A DNA stretch of 63,578 nt from Byssochlamys sp. IMV 00236 (Eukaryota; Ascomycota; Eurotiomycetes; Eurotiales; Thermoascaceae), in assembly GCA_001931875.2 (NCBI GenBank), contig MSJH02000835.1, positions 1-63,578 of the forward strand, given 5' to 3'. A program made the translations under genes and the position numbers. Below the pieces are notes generated by a model. The model was given only the letters and a program-made list of their open reading frames with translations, searched no databases and was not told the origin of the DNA. Below, in pieces: positions 37,301 to 52,048 of the stretch (position 1 is its first letter; each line of letters starts with the position of its first letter).

Positions 37301-40300
37301 CTTCTCCTTAGTCTAGATTTACTAAGTTAGTTAATTTTAATTAATTTAAAAATCTTAAGAAGTCTGCCTTTAATAATAATTTAATAAAACTATCTGCTAT
37401 TATATCTTATATTCTAATAAACTTAATATTAATTCTATTCTTTTAATATAAGTTATAAATATAATAATATATAATATTAATATACTTTAATTTCTTATAA
37501 ATATAGGTATCTCTAATTAATAATAGTAATATTTAATTATTCTTATAGATTTTAACTAAAAAACTAATAATAAAAGCTTATTTTTCTCTTATTATTAGCT
37601 TAAATTTATTTAAACTAATATAGTATCTATATTCTATATCTCTTAAAAAAAAGCTAATTATTAAGACTGCTTTATAATTTAATATATAGCTATATATTTA
37701 GCCTCTATAATTAAAGTTATAATAGACTTTTATTTTTTATTTAATTAGCTTATTAAGCTATTAGCTAAAATAAAAATATTCTTTAAGATTAATATCTAAT
37801 TAGTTTTATTTATTATATAATCTAAGTTTAAATACTTAATAAGTTACTAGTCTTAGTTTATATTAAACTTAAGACTTAAATATATAGTTAATTATAAATA
37901 TCTTATTAAAGACTTTAATATCTTAAAATACCTTTTAAATAGATTTAATAAATATTAACTTAATCTACTTACTATAAATATAATATCTAGTCTTATTAAA
38001 ATTATTAAATAGATTAAACTATTAATAATTCTCTAATATTCTCTTTAATTTATTCTTTTATTTTAAAGACTAAATAATTTTAAAAGGTTATATCTATTTA
38101 ATAAGATACTAATTAAATATATCTTCTTTTTATTTATTTTATATTATAATAAGAGTTCCTTAATATAGTAAAATTAGTCTATTATTAATATTTAGTCTTA
38201 CTTACTTTAAATAACTTAAATATTAAGAATCTTTTTTACTTTTCTTAGATCCTTTATTTTATATACTAATTTAAATTTTTATTTAAACTAATAAATACTC
38301 TCTATTTACTTTATATTAATTAAGATATTATTAATATATATTAAGAGTAAAATCTCCTTCTTTAAGTATTATAATAAATATAGATTAATATTAGTTTATA
38401 TAAAATTTATTTTTTAGAGTATTTCTATATAGGTTTAATTCTAATCTCTTATAGCTTATTTTAAATTATATAAAGATTAAAAAACTTTTAATATTATTTT
38501 TAGTAGTATATTTATTCTTAATAAAGATATTATATAAATTTTCTTCTTTAATATTAACTTTATAAAGGTATTATTAATATTTATAATATAGTATTTATAA
38601 TCCTTTATTATAATAATAGTTAAAAATATTTATAATATATTATATTATAAAATAGGAGTAAAAATATACTTAAAATTAATATTATATTTCTGAATAAACC
38701 CTTAAATAATAAGGTATACCTTAAGCTTCTAAAGGGAATTATTTAAATTATGCTTTATAATTAATATTTAATAGCTAATTATAATATTAGCTTTTAATAA
38801 TAGTATAACTACTTTAAAAATTCTATTTACTTAAAATATATTTATTTTAATTTTAAATATATTCTGCTATAATTTACCTTAAGTAAGGTTATTAATTATA
38901 GCATAATATAAGTTTAAGATTAAAATATACTCTTTTATTATATATACTGCTATTATAGTATTTAATACTTATTTTATATATTTTTCTTAGTCTATATTAA
39001 TACTTAAAGATAGGAGATTTAATATAAGTATTACTTAATATAACTTTTTAATATCTTATTTATTATTTAATAACTTAACTTTCTCTCTCTTATATTTTAT
39101 TATATAGAGAATCTTTATATAAAATATAACTTATCTGCTTAGTAGAAATAAAAGGTTTATTTATAAATCTTTATAATTATTTAAATTATTAGAATAAAGA
39201 TAATTAGATATTTTTTCTTATTCTATAATTTTACTATAATAAAAAGCTTCTTTTTTTTAAAAAAAAATGTTTTAATTTCCTTTTAATAAGATATTTCTTT
39301 TTTCTTTAAAAAAAAACTAGAACTTTCTTATAGCTTTTCTCCTAATTATTAATATTATTCTTCTTTTTATTTAAAAATATATATATATTTAAAGTAATAG
39401 GCTAAATTACTAGTTAATCTTTTAAATTTTTTATTAATATTATATTTAGCAGTAATTTTTAAGAAATCTTAAGGTTTAAATCTTCTTCTAGTTTATTTTT
39501 AAAAAACTTAGCTTAATAAGTTTTAATAGTCTTTTTTATATCTAGAGCTTAAACTTTTTATTATTTATTTATTCCCTTAATATATCTTATAAAAATATAG
39601 ATCTTATTTTAATCTATTAATTTATTTCTTTATATATCTTATAGTAGAGATTTTAGATTTATATATAATACTGCTTAATATTCTTATATTTTTAAATAAT
39701 TAATTAATAGCTTAATTCTAATAAAAGCTTTCTCTAGAGATATTTAAACCCTATTAATTATTAGTCTATTTAATACTTTATTTCTAATATATATATTAGT
39801 TTAAGCGATTTTTACTTATAATTTAATTAAAAGGTTTAAATCTTTAAATATAACTCTTATTTTTTTTTAATAGTCTAATATATTTATTCTATAGCTTTAT
39901 TTTATATTAATATATATAAAATTATTAGTTTATAATAAATATTAAACTGTTTTCTTTAAATCTTAAAAAAATTCTTAAGTTTTAGTATATTATCTAATTA
40001 TATACTAAGAATTTAAAGACCTATTATTATCTTAATCTCTCTTTTCTATTTATTTAAGATAAAGGTAATATTAGATTTAGCTCTTATTAAAAATATTTAT
40101 ATTTTCTTTAAAAAGTTATTTATAATTATTAAGAAATAAATATATTTATTTTTAGACTCTAGTATTTAATTATATATATCTATATAAATAAGTTTAAGAA
40201 TATTAGTCTTTTATATATTAATAGTCCCTTTTTTATTTCTAATATTAGCTATAATATATATTATATACTAATAGTTTATTATTATTTTAATAAGCTTTTT

Positions 40301-42084
40301 TAATATAATTAAGTTATATAAGTTTCTAACTTTTTTAAGTTTAAAATAGCTAATTCTCTTATATTATAGCTAATATTTTTCTTAGATTTTATTTTAATAA
40401 AATCTTTCTTTCTCTTTAATTTTATTTCAATAAAATTCTTCTTCTTAATCTATAATTATAGTATTAAGAATATTTTTAATAAAGATTAGTATAATAAGTA
40501 TATATTATAATTTAAATATTTAATCTAAGAAGATTCTTTTAATAATATAAACTCTATATTTAATAATACTTTAAATTATAACTTTATCTAACTTATTTAA
40601 TATAAATATTATTCTTTTATTAAAATATCTGTATATATTTAACTATTAGTAAAATATCTTAGTTAATAAGAGATTTACCCTAAAATTTAGTATAAGCAAT
40701 ATATTTTCTAAGTTTAATATTTTCTTATCTTTATCTCTTAAAATAGCTATCTCTATATATTTTAAATATAAGATTTCTCTACTTATATAAATATATCTCT
40801 ATTAAATCTAAATTAGTAGTTCTTTAAAGTAATAGTTTTTATTAATTATATATAAACTAATATTATTATCTATATATTATTAGGATAAATTTTTATTAAT
40901 AATATCTTTTAAAAAATAAATAATCTTATATAAGATTTAATTATTAAAAATAATTAAAGTTAAAGATTTTAATTAAAATTAGCTCTTCCTAGAGTCTAAG
41001 ATTTTTTTTATCTTATATACTTTATACTTTCTATCTCTTAATCTCTTACTCTTTAAGAATTAAATCTTCTTATAAAATCTAATAATTAAGTTTATTATTT
41101 TCTTATTTTAAATAATAGAATTATTAGATATTTATTTAAAAGATTTCTTTCTCTATTTTTAACTATCTCTTATATTTTTCTAAATAATAAATAGAAATAA
41201 ATAGTCTTTAATATAATAATCCTTCTTATAAATATAGTATTTAATTAGAATTTATTTATTTTTAATAAAGAATATAATAATTAGCTTTATTTAGAGTTAA
41301 GCTTCTATCTTCTCTAAGATACTTAAGATTTTATCTATATCTAGGCTTATTTATATATTAATTATTATTCTAGTAATAATATACTCTTTAAATAAGGCTA
41401 AGAATAATTATTAAATCTTAGCTTTAAGTTTAGCTAAAAAAATATATTCTTATTATATATTTTAATTTTCTTTCTTATTAAGTTTAATTATCTCTAAATA
41501 TCTAAAATTATCTATTTAAAAGTTATTTAAAATTGTATATATTATTAAATAAGCTAATATTTCTAAATAGGGAGAGATTATTTATATTTTATTTATAGTC
41601 TCTTCTATAGATTCTCTATATTAAATAAATTTATAAAATTCTTCTAGTTACTATTTAAGAGGCATTTAATAATTTAATATTATATAATTATATTAATCTT
41701 TCTAAATATCTTTTTATCTTAATTTTTCTTTTTTTCTTTAAATAATTTAATAATATCCTAGTAATCCTTATTAAAGAGCTATTTTTTTATATATAAGAAC
41801 TATATCTTATAGTTCTCCCTTAAAAAAATAAAAATTAATTTCTCTCTCTTATTATTCTTATCTTTTATTAAAGATATAATAATAATAGGTTAATCCTCTA
41901 ATCTTTAATAGGGTCTAATTTTTATTAGATTTAGTACTTAATATAGTACTAAAGCAGTTTTATTATAAATTCTCTTATATAAGAATAGCTTATTACTATT
42001 AGTTTAAACTTAAATATTTAAAATAAAATAGTTTTTATTATATAGCTATTTCTCCTAAATTATTATAAACTTAAGCTTATAACT
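37301..42084 (-). pseudogene. C3 gag-pol remnant
   Basis: Minus-strand copia order from the right: gag (about 41000-42050), protease/integrase (about 38600-41000), RT (about 38100-38560, with YVDD as YINN at 38327-38338), RNase H (about 37480-37950). It is collinear with C1-C throughout, but divergent by more than RIP-type changes. Stops occur in every frame. Confidence 0.85.
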
Positions 42085-42363
42085 AATTAAAAAGAATAGG
42101 TTTAAATAAAATTCTTAGACTATTTAATTATTTTAGAGAGCTAATAATACTCTAGGAAAAAGAGTATTAATATATATAGTAGATATAAAATATATATATA
42201 TATATATATTTTTAATTAGGGCAATAGATTTTTATATAGAGCTTAGGAAATAGTTTCTCTAAGCTGCTTAATTTTATTAAGATAAAATTATTACTAAAAA
42301 CTTCCTTAAAGTAAAATCTTTATTATATTAGAAACTACTAGTTCTAACTGCTATTTTATAATA
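42085..42363 (-). repeat. C3 5' LTR (279 bp)
   Basis: It has an (AT)n run of about 20 bp near 42190-42210, longer than in the partner LTR and accounting for most of the 4-bp length difference. It ends CTGCTATTTTATAATA, before the TSD AATAA. Confidence 0.9.
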
Positions 42364-42368
42364 AATAA

Positions 42369-45300
42369 GATATTAATAGAAAAGACTTATAAATAAAAAA
42401 ATAAATCTAAATCTTAAAATAAGAAAATCTCCTCTACTATTAGCTACTATAAATTAAATAAGTTAATATTTAATTAGCTCTAATAAAAATATAACGCGAA
42501 TTAAAAGATTAAACTAATCCTTTATCTCCTATAATTATATAATTACACTCTTTAAAAACAGATATTAAGATAATATTAAATATTGCATATATAGAAGCTA
42601 AAGAATTCTAGTAAGTATTATATAAAAAGGATATAAAAATCTTTATTATTAGCCTATATAAGATTAATAAGATTATTAAATAGAGGTCTCTTATAGTATA
42701 AGAAGAATAAAAACTTTTAGAGTTAATCTATAAATATCTTCTTATAGTTTATAAAAACTTTTTAATATCTTCTTTAAGTAAGTATTAAATAAATTACCTC
42801 CTTATTAGCCTTATAATTATAAGATAGAACTTAAAAGAGAGATTTTTTTAAAATATTAACCCTTTTATAAATAATTACTAGAGAAATTATAAATATTTAA
42901 AATATATCTAATTAATAATTTAAAAAAAGATTTTATTATACCTAGCTAAGAGTCTTTTACTTTATTTATTCTTTTTATAAAGAAGGCTAATAAAAGATTA
43001 TAATTTTATATTAATTATTGCCGCCTAAATACTATTATAAAGAAAGATTAATATTTCTTATTATTAATTAATAAAACTCTAGCTAAAATTAGCTAAGCTA
43101 AGATTTTTATAAAACTAGATATTTAATAAGTATTTTATAAGATTTAAATAAACTTTAATTTAAAAGCTCTAATAACCTTTTATATAAAATATAGAACTTA
43201 TAAGTATTATATATTTCCCTTTAAGCTTATTAATAAACCGGCTATATTCTAATAATATATAAATAATCTCTTTTTTAACCTGCTAAATAACTATATAAAT
43301 ATTTATTTAAATAATATCTTAATTTATTTTAATAATAAGTAAAAGCACTAACTTTAAATAAAAAAGATACTATCCTATTTATAAAAGGCTAGTCTATAAG
43401 CTAATATTAAGAAATATAAGTTCTATATAAAATAGATAAAATATTTTAGTTTTATTATTAGTATAAAAGATATTAAAATTAATCTTAAGAAAGTTATTAT
43501 TATTTAAGATTAAAAGTAGCCTAAAATAATCTATAAGGTTTATTTATTTTTAAGTTTTTATAACTTCTATAGGAGATTTATTAAAGACTATAATTATATT
43601 ATAAGACTAATAATAGACTTAATTAAGGAGAATTATTTATTTAATTTTAATTAGAAGTATTATAAAGCTTTTAAAATATTAAAGAAATATCTTTAATTAG
43701 TACTAATTCTATATAATTATAATCTTAATAAGAATATATATATTAAGATAAATGCTTTAAATAGTATTATAGCTATTATACTCGCTTAGTAAGCAGATAA
43801 ATAAGATTTTTAATACTTAGTTACTTATTATTTAAAAATAATAATACTAGCTAAGTATAATTATTTAATTTATAATATAGAGCTCTTAGTAATTATATAA
43901 GCCCTTAAGGAATAATGCGCAGAGCTTATAGGTTTATAAATAAATAAGCCGTTTAATATTTTAATAAATTATTATATTCTTAAATACTTTATAATTACTA
44001 AAATATTAAATTTAAAATAAGCTTAATAAATAGAGTTCTTATCTTATTATTATTTTTTAATTTAATATTACTCTAAGAAGTTAAATACTTTAGCTAATAT
44101 CTTATTATAATAAGAAGGAGATATCTCCTAGTAAAAAGAATAGATAAACTAATACTAGACTTAATACTTGCTAAAGCTTAAAGTCTTAGATAAATAAATT
44201 TAAAAGAAGTTAATAGAGTAAAGGACCCTCTTAGCTTTAATATTAGCTAGAGAATTTACCTTAGTAAATAAAATCCTTAAGGAGAATTATAAGAATATTA
44301 AACTAACACTATTTTATAAAGATATAGGCTAAAAAGGCTTTATATATTAATTAAAGGAAGAATTTCTATTATATAGTAAATAATTAGTTATCTTTAATTA
44401 AGGGAATCTATAGATATATCTCTTAAATAAAGTCTATTATTAAGTCTTTACTGCTTATCTTAAATACTAGAAAATATAATAATTAATAAAGTCCTACTAT
44501 TACTAGCCTTAAATAATTAGTTTTATTAATCAATATATTAATAATTATTTAACTTACTGCTAAACTAAGAATCTCTAAAACTTTTTATTAAAGTTATTTT
44601 AACTATTATTTATCTCTAAATAATTATAATAATACCTCTTAATAGATTTTTAATCTTTTCTAAAGAATAAGTATAAGTATAATATAATATTTATTATAAT
44701 TAACTATTTTAGTAAATACTCTATCTTAATTCCTTATTATAATATAGTAATAGTAAGGACTATAGCTAAAATCTTTCTTAAGTATATATATTATTATAAG
44801 AGCGCCCTTAATATAATAATTTTTAATTAAAGACTATAATTTATTTTAGACTTTTAAGATAAATTCTATTTACTGCTAAAAATAAAATTAAAGCTCTTTT
44901 TAGCTATATATTCTTAAATAAATAAATAAATAGAAGTTTTAAACTAATATATAGCCTAAAGACTATAATATAATTCTTTACCGACCGGATTACTCGCCTA
45001 AGCAGATTAATGCCGTATTATATATAAAATAGCCCTTTTTTAAACCAAAATATCTTAATAACTATATGTCTAGTATATATAATACTTAATATATAGCTTT
45101 CTATAATAGTAAACTTTTATATATTAAGATTTTAAGCTCTAAAAATTACTTATTATCTAGGTAATATAAATTACTATTATAATTTTTATAATTATATTTT
45201 ACTTAAGATATCTAAAGAATAGTAAGACTTAAGCAGATAAAATTAGATATATATAATCTTAATAATATATATTTTATATATATCTATTCTAATAACCTTT

Positions 45301-46255
45301 AAATACTTAGTTATTAAGATATTTTAGTTTAAAAAAGGACTATTTTATATGTAATACAGTACTAATCTGCTTAGGCAAGTAATCCGGTTAATAAGGAATT
45401 ACGTTAACTCTATATTAGTTATTATTAAGATAATTAGTTAAATTATTTTCTAATAATTAATTTTATAGCAGTAGTATTAACTTAAGAATTAATAGGGATA
45501 TTTATAGTTAAATATAGATATAAGCTCTATATTTTATTTAACTGGCGATTAGTACTATAATTAACTTTAATATCTAAGAAGACTAATTAGGCTGAAGCTT
45601 AATAATAGATATATAGACTCTAATAAATCTAGAAGATAATAGAAGCCTTTATTAAGAAGGCCTAGAAATAGTAAAAGAAATAAGCAGATAAATATTATTA
45701 AAAGGTTAACTTTAATATTAATAATAAGGTTTTTATTAAACCTATAAACTAGATATTTAATTAACTCTTATAAAAGCTTAGTAATTAAATAAAAAGTCTC
45801 TTTAAGATTTTTAAAAAGATAAGAAATGTTTAAAAGCTAAAGCTCTTTAATATTATAAAAGTCTACCTTATATTTCCTTTAAATTACCTCTAATAAGCGC
45901 TAGATAATTCTATTTTATATTAAGTCTATAAAAAGCCCCCGCTAATTTAAATTTAGGGTAAATTAAAATAAGAAGTTAATAAGATTTTAGCTATTTAAAC
46001 TAAATATAAGTATTTATAATATTAGGCTACTTAAAAGAGATATAATAAAGATTTAATATAGTATCTTATTAAAAATTTTAAGAATTTACTATTAAAGCTC
46101 TAAAAGTTTTATAATAGATTTCTTAATAAACCTAGGCCGCTAGCTAATTTAAACTACTAGATTAACTGCATTAATAAAGAGATTAATCTAAAGAAATAAT
46201 AAGATAATAATTATCTTATTAATTTAAGGATAAATTAACCTAAATAAGGGAGTAA
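42369..46255 (+). pseudogene. G2 pol remnant (RT, RNase H, integrase, chromodomain)
   Basis: RT at about 42940-43340 is easily read: SPILFIKKAN, LNTIIKKD-YFLLLI, AKIFIKLDI, TYKYYIFPFKL and YINNLFFNLL. The catalytic box YLDD has become YLNN (43304-43315). RNase H with a KYNYLIYNIELLVI block is near 43840-43905. Integrase runs from about 44250 to 45900, broken by MITE2-B at 44971-45401. A chromodomain tail (KNFKN, KFYNRFLNKPRPLANL) is at about 46040-46160. All Asp-to-Asn and Gln/Trp-to-stop changes fit RIP. Confidence 0.9.
44971..45401. mobile_element. MITE2-B: about 431-bp inverted-repeat element in G2 integrase
   Basis: It is homologous along its length to MITE2-A. Terminal repeats: TAATTCTTTACCGACCGGAT, TACTCGCCTAAGCAGATTAA, TGCCGTATTATATATAAAAT from the left; the right end inverted is nearly the same. 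The G2 frame resumes beyond it, with host codons (TACGTTAAC) near 45400. The target duplication is unclear. It is less RIP-mutated than G2 but more than MITE2-A. Confidence 0.85.
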
Positions 46256-46498
46256 TATTATAGCGCTATCTTAGCGCTAATTTAATAAGGAAATAGAGCG
46301 AGAGATTTATTAATAAAACCCCTAATTACCTATATAATTTAAAAGCAGTTAGGAGATAAAGAATCTTATAAATAAAAGACTTAAGATTCCTTTCTTAAAT
46401 TCTTTTCCTTTTCTTTCTCTAGCTTAAAGTTCTCTATTATACTACCTTACTAGATTAAAAGCATTAATAAATCTAATTTAATCTGCTCGAGCGTAATA
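46256..46498 (+). repeat. G2 3' LTR (243 bp)
   Basis: It keeps CTCGAGCGTAATA at its end where the 5' LTR has TTAAGCGTAATA. The inverted AGCGCT pair is present near 46261-46277. It is followed by the TSD CTAGT. Confidence 0.92.
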
Positions 46499-46858
46499 CT
46501 AGTAGTATCTATAAATTAATCTTAATTATCTTTAAATAAATATTTTATAATTTAATATTATATAGTTATATTAGTCTTAGTAAACGCTAGCTTATATTAA
46601 TTTCTAAATAATTTAATAATATTTTAATAGTCCTTGCTAAGCAGCTATTTCTTTATATAAATAAATTACTTCTTATAATTCTCTCTTAAAAGAGTAAGAA
46701 TAAGTCTCCTTTTTAAATTATTTAAATTCTTTAAGAATATAGTAATAGTAATAAGTTAATACTCTAACTTTTAATAGGATTTAATCTCTATTAAGTTTAA
46801 TATTTAATAATTTAAATATTAGAGCAGTTTTACTATAAGTCCTCTTATATAAAAATAG
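46499..46858 (-). mobile_element. C2-B fragment, part 2
   Basis: It continues C2-B between G2 and C1-B and matches C2-A at about 21372-21717, minus strand (gag). Its last five bases AATAG (46854-46858) are the left TSD of C1-B. Confidence 0.82.
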
Positions 46859-47069
46859 TATTATAAAATAGCAGTTAGGACTAGTAAGTATTATAGGGAA
46901 TTACGTAACTTATTATATAATAAGGAGATAGATATTTTAAGATAATTTACAGTAAGAAAATAAAAAAATAATATTAATTATAATTCTACTCCTTATACTT
47001 ATTTTCTTAAGTTATTCCCTAGATTTAATAGAGATAGATCTTACTATAATTAAATTATCTTTTTTAATT
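46859..47069 (+). repeat. C1-B 5' LTR (211 bp)
   Basis: It begins TATTATAAAATAGCAGTTAG and contains GGAATTACGTAAC with an unmutated CpG. It ends TTTTAATT before AATTATAAGCCTAAGTTTATA. Confidence 0.93.
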
Positions 47070-50000
47070 AATTATAAGCCTAAGTTTATAATAACTTAGG
47101 AGAAATTAAGTAATATAAAATTCTTTATCTAAAGCTATAAGATTTAAAGTAATAATAATAAGCTATTTTTATATAAAAGGATTTATAATAAGACTACTCT
47201 AGTATTCTAAAATTAAATATTAAATTTAATAGGGATTAGAACTTATTAAAAATTAGAAAATTAATTTATTATAAAAATATTATTAGTAAAAAATATTAAT
47301 AATTTAAAAAAAGACCTATTTTTATCCTTTTAAGAGAAAACTATAAGAAATAGTTTTTTATATAAAGAAATAGCTTATGAGTAAGAATTACTAGAAAGCT
47401 ATTAAATTAAATAAAAGTCTATATAAAGCTATATATAATAAAACTAATATAACTATATAATATTAGATTATTAAATACTTATCTAAAGATAACTAAGATA
47501 AATTTATTAACTCCCTTAATATAGAAGTATTATAGAAGGCCTTATAAATAAAATACTAAAAAACTCTTCTTACTTAAAGATACTAGCTTATTTAATTATA
47601 TATATATTTTTAAATAACTCCTAAATAAATAATTTTAAATACTTAGAGATAATTATAATAAATAAGAAAGAAAATTATAGTATTTAATAATATAATATCT
47701 TTTTTAGCTAAACTAAAAGCTAAGATATAATAACTACTTTTAGTATTACTTAAAGAATATACTATTATTAAAATAGTAATTAATATATAAAAAAACCTAG
47801 AGGTAAAAGATATTCTAGCTATTTTAAAAGAAATAGAGGCTTAGCTTTAGACTAAACTAACTAATATATTTTTTATATAAAATAAGTAAATAATTATTAA
47901 ATACTATCTTTATAAGAAGGATTACTATATTAAAAAATATTTATTTTTACTTACTATTTAAAAGGCTTTAAAAAATAATAAAAGATAATAATAAAAATCT
48001 TTAAAAAAAACATCTAATAGTTTATTTATTAATAATAAAAAGATAATAAAAATAATCTTAGAACTCTATAAGAAGATTTAATTTTTAAAAAATAAATAAT
48101 TAAAGAATAGAAAGTAAAAAGTATATAAAATAAAAGAAATCTTAAATACTAGAATAAATTAATCTCAGTTAAAGACTTTAACTTTAGTTAATTTTAATAA
48201 CTAAGTTTCTTATAAAATTACTTATTTTTCTAAAGATATAACTAGTAAGAATCTATTTTAATAATATATAGATAGTAATACTAGTTTATATATAACTAAT
48301 AAAAATTATTACTTTAGAGGATTATTAATTTAGATTTAATAAAGATATATTTATATAAGCGGAGAGATCTTATATTTAAAATATATAGAAATAGCTATTT
48401 TATAAAATTAGGATAAAAAGGTTTTAGACCTAGAGAATATATTGCTTATATTAAACCTTAAGGTAAATCTCTTATTAATTAAGATATTTTGCCAGTAATT
48501 AAACCTATATAAATATTTTAATAAGAGAATAATATCTATATTAAATAAGTTAGACAATATAATAATTTAAAGTACTATTAAATATAGAGTTTATATTATT
48601 AAAAAGGTCTTTTTAGACTAAATATTTAAATTACTATATATACTTATAATACTATTATTAATTAAAGATACCTTTAATATTATAATTACTACTTAGGAAG
48701 AAGATATTAAGAAAGCTTTCTCTAAAGATCTTAAGAGCTTAAGCTTAAAGGCTTAAAAAAAATACTAATTATAGTATAGAAGAATTAGTTATTTTAAATT
48801 TAAAAGGGTTAAAAATTTATATAAGTTAATTATATCAGGAAAATTAATTAAGGTAATAATTAATTATTAATATATAACTTATACTATAGCTAATATTAGA
48901 AATAAGAAAGATATAATAAGAAAGATATAATAAGTAAATAAAAAGATAATATTCTAAAACTTATCTATATAAAAATATATAGCTAAATGCTAAAGTCTAG
49001 AGATAAATATATTTATTTTTTAATAATTGTAAATAATTACTTTAAAAAAAAATATAAGTATTTTTAATAAGAGCTAAATCTAATACTACTCCTATTTTAA
49101 ATAAATAAAAAAGAAAGATAAAAATAATAATAGGCCTTAAAATTCTTAGTATAAAATCTAATAATATATTAGAACTTAAAAATATATTTAAAATTTAGAG
49201 GAAAAAGTTTAGCATTTATTATAAACTAATAGTCCCTTATATATTAACCTAAAATAAGGCTATAAAATAGGTATATTAAATTATTAAAAAAGAAATAAAG
49301 GCTATACTTAAAGATTTAAACCTATTTATTAAATTATAGATAAAGGCAGCCTAAACTAATATATATATTAAAAATAAAGTATTAAATAAACCTATAGTTA
49401 AAGGGGTTTAAATTATTTTAAAAAAAGCCTTTATTAAAGTTAAATTATTAATTAATTATCTTAGAATATAGAGATATTAGATAGTTTTATATATAAACCT
49501 AGACTTTTTACTATAAGAAATAAAGAGAAATAAGCTAATAAACTAAGATAGAATCTATATTTTTATAAGATATATTAAGAGAATAAATAAATAATAGAGA
49601 GTCTAGGCATTAAATATAAAAAAGATTATTAAGACTTATTAAGCTAAATTCTTTAAAGATAAATTAGGAGAAGAATTAAATCTTAAAATCCCCTAAAAAT
49701 TAGCATTAAACTTAATATTAATAAAAAATTTAATAGGTTAATCTATAATTTAATTAAATATATTATCTATTTTAATTAGATTAGATATATATAGCCTCTT
49801 AAAAGAAAAGGATTTTAATTTATTAGGATTTTATAGGTTATAACCTATAAAATCGCCTAGCTAATTATAAAAGAGGAATCTTATAAAAACCTCCTCTAAA
49901 GTAACTAATTAATAGGAGAAAGATTTTAAAAAATCCCTCCCTAAGACTGATAATAATCCTAATACTTATAAGAATTTATTTATAGACTCCCTATCTTAAT

Positions 50001-51835
50001 TGAATAAATAAGTAATATCTTATATAAAAATCCCCTATATAATAAAGTAAAAAAGAGAGGAATATAAGCTAATAGAAAATAAATAAGAAATAAAGTTCTA
50101 TAAGGTAATACTTATACTAAATCTTTAAGCCTAGGTATTAATATAGACTAGGAGAAAAATATAAAATAAATATTATATACTATAATAGCTGCTTATATAG
50201 CTAAAAAATAAGTTTTAATTTTAAACATATTATATTATAATTAATAATTCTATTTAGAGTAAATTATAGTAGAGTATATTTAAAGCTAAAATAAATATAC
50301 TTTAAGTAAATAATTCTTTTAAAGTAGTTATTCTATTACCTAGAGCTAATATTATTATTAGCTAATAAATGCTTATTATAAAGTATAATCTAAATAGCTT
50401 TTTTAAAAGTTTAAAATATATCTTATTATTTAAGAATTTACCTAGAAATATAGTATTAATTTTAAATATATTTTTACTCCTATCCTTTATTATAATATTT
50501 TATAGGTCTTTTTAGCTATTATTATAATAAAAGATTATAAGTGCTATACTATAAATATTAATAATGCCTTTATAAAATTAATATTAAAGGAGGAGATATA
50601 TATAATAGCTTTATCTAGAATAAATATTTTATTAGGCATAGTATTTAAGGTCCTTAGGTTTTTATATAGCTTAAAGTAAGCTATAAAGGATTAAAATTAA
50701 ACCTATATTAAAATACTTTAAAAAATAAGTTTTATATAAACTAATACTAATCTATGCTTACTATAATATTTAGAGAAAGAGATTTTAATCTTAGTATATA
50801 TTAATAATATCCTAATTAGCGTAAAATAAATAAAGAATATTAACTGGTTTAAGTAATAATTTAGAACAGTCTATAAAATTAAGAACTTAGAGAAGATAAA
50901 AAAAAATTTTAGTATTTAAATTATTTATAATAAGAAGAATAAAATACTAATAATAGATTAATCTTACTATACTAAAAAACTCCTATTAAGATATAAAATA
51001 AATAAAGAAAAGGCGTATTTAATTAGCATTCTATTAAATAAATATAATTATTTAAAGCTATCTAATCTATAAAATAAAAAAACAGATTAAAGGGAATATT
51101 AATAAATTATTAATAGCCTTATCTATTTAATAATCTTAATAAGGCCTAATATTATATTTATTATTAGTAGATTAAGTTAATATTTATTAAATTTATTTAA
51201 AAGATATTTTAAGGCCTTAAAATCCTTAATAAGATACCTTTAATTAACTATATGCCTTAGTCTTAAGTTTAATATAAATTAAGACTAGTAACTTATTAAA
51301 TATTTAGATTTAGACTATATAATAGATAAGACTAATTAGATATTAATCTTAAAGAATATTTTTACTTTAGCTAGCTATTTAGTAAGCTAATTAAATAAAA
51401 AATAAAAGTTTATTATAACTTTAATAATAAAAGCTAAATATATAGCTATATATTAAGCTACAAAATAATTCTAATAATTAGCCCTATTTTTAAAAGATAT
51501 AGATTATAGAAACTATATTAGCTTAAACTAATATAGACCTTTAATAAAAGAAGAATAAGCCTTTATTATTAAATCTCTAGTAAAAGTATTTAAGGATAAT
51601 TAAGTATTACTCTTATTAATTAGAAATGCTTATACCTATAAAAGATTAAAGTATATTAATATTATATATTATTATATGCGGGATCTGCATTAAAGAAATA
51701 AGATTAATATAAAATTTATTAGAACTAGGGATATAATAGTAAATAGCTTTATAAAGCCTCTTTTTAAGGTAAACTTCTTAAGGTTCTTAAAATAATTAAG
51801 ACTTACTAACCTAGTAAGTCTAAATTAAGAAAAAG
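47070..51835 (+). pseudogene. C1-B gag-pol remnant
   Basis: It is collinear with C1-A. A former zinc knuckle at about 47899-47941 is now spaced tyrosines. RT lies at about 50600-51040, with YVDD as YINN (50797-50808) followed by ILISVK and a VYKIK-L block. RNase H lies at about 51240-51640, with TEAEY-like sequence near 51425-51460. The purine run AAGAAAAAG precedes the 3' LTR. There is no open frame of useful length. Confidence 0.9.
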
Positions 51836-52048
51836 TATTATAAAATAGCAGTTAGGACTAGTAGGTATTATAAGGAATTATATAACTTATTATATAATAA
51901 GGAGATAGATATTTTAAGATAGTTTATAGTAAGAAAATAAAAAAAATAATATTAATTATAGTTTTACCCCTTATACTTATTCTCCTAAGTTACCCCCTAG
52001 ATTTAATAGGGATAGATCTTACTGTAATTAGATCGTCTCTTTTTAACT
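51836..52048 (+). repeat. C1-B 3' LTR (213 bp)
   Basis: It retains TTACTGTAATTAGATCG and ends TTTTTAACT directly before the TSD AATAG, which fixes the LTR end for the whole family. Confidence 0.93.

Larger units (their letters stand above)
37026..42363 (-). mobile_element. C3: complete RIP-inactivated copia element nested in G2
   Basis: 5,338 bp with LTRs at 37026-37300 (3', 275 bp) and 42085-42363 (5', 279 bp) and the TSD AATAA (37021-37025 and 42364-42368). It is related to C1: the same LTR start (TATTATAAAATAG) and primer-binding motif (minus strand AGTTATAAGCTTAAG), but the rest of the LTR differs and contains a TA microsatellite. Confidence 0.94.
34851..46498 (+). mobile_element. G2: RIP-inactivated Ty3/gypsy chromodomain element, split by C3 and MITE2-B
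   Basis: LTRs at 34851-35095 (245 bp) and 46256-46498 (243 bp) are bounded by the TSD CTAGT (34846-34850 and 46499-46503). C2 sequence is continuous when the element is removed. Without C3 (5,338 bp plus TSD) and MITE2-B (431 bp) it is about 5.9 kb. It differs from G1 in LTR and pol sequence. AATAAGGGAGTAA before the 3' LTR is the likely polypurine tract. Confidence 0.93.
46859..52048 (+). mobile_element. C1-B: complete RIP-inactivated copia element
   Basis: 5,190 bp with LTRs at 46859-47069 (211 bp) and 51836-52048 (213 bp) and the TSD AATAG (46854-46858 and 52049-52053), inserted in C2-B. It is the only uninterrupted C1 copy, so it defines the family length. It preserves the empty site of the 10950-12020 insertion at 47591-47595. 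Confidence 0.95.

Noticed and set aside
42180..42215. (TA)n microsatellite as a separate feature of interest
   Set aside because: It is an internal part of the C3 LTR, present shorter in the partner LTR, and expected from RIP plus slippage.
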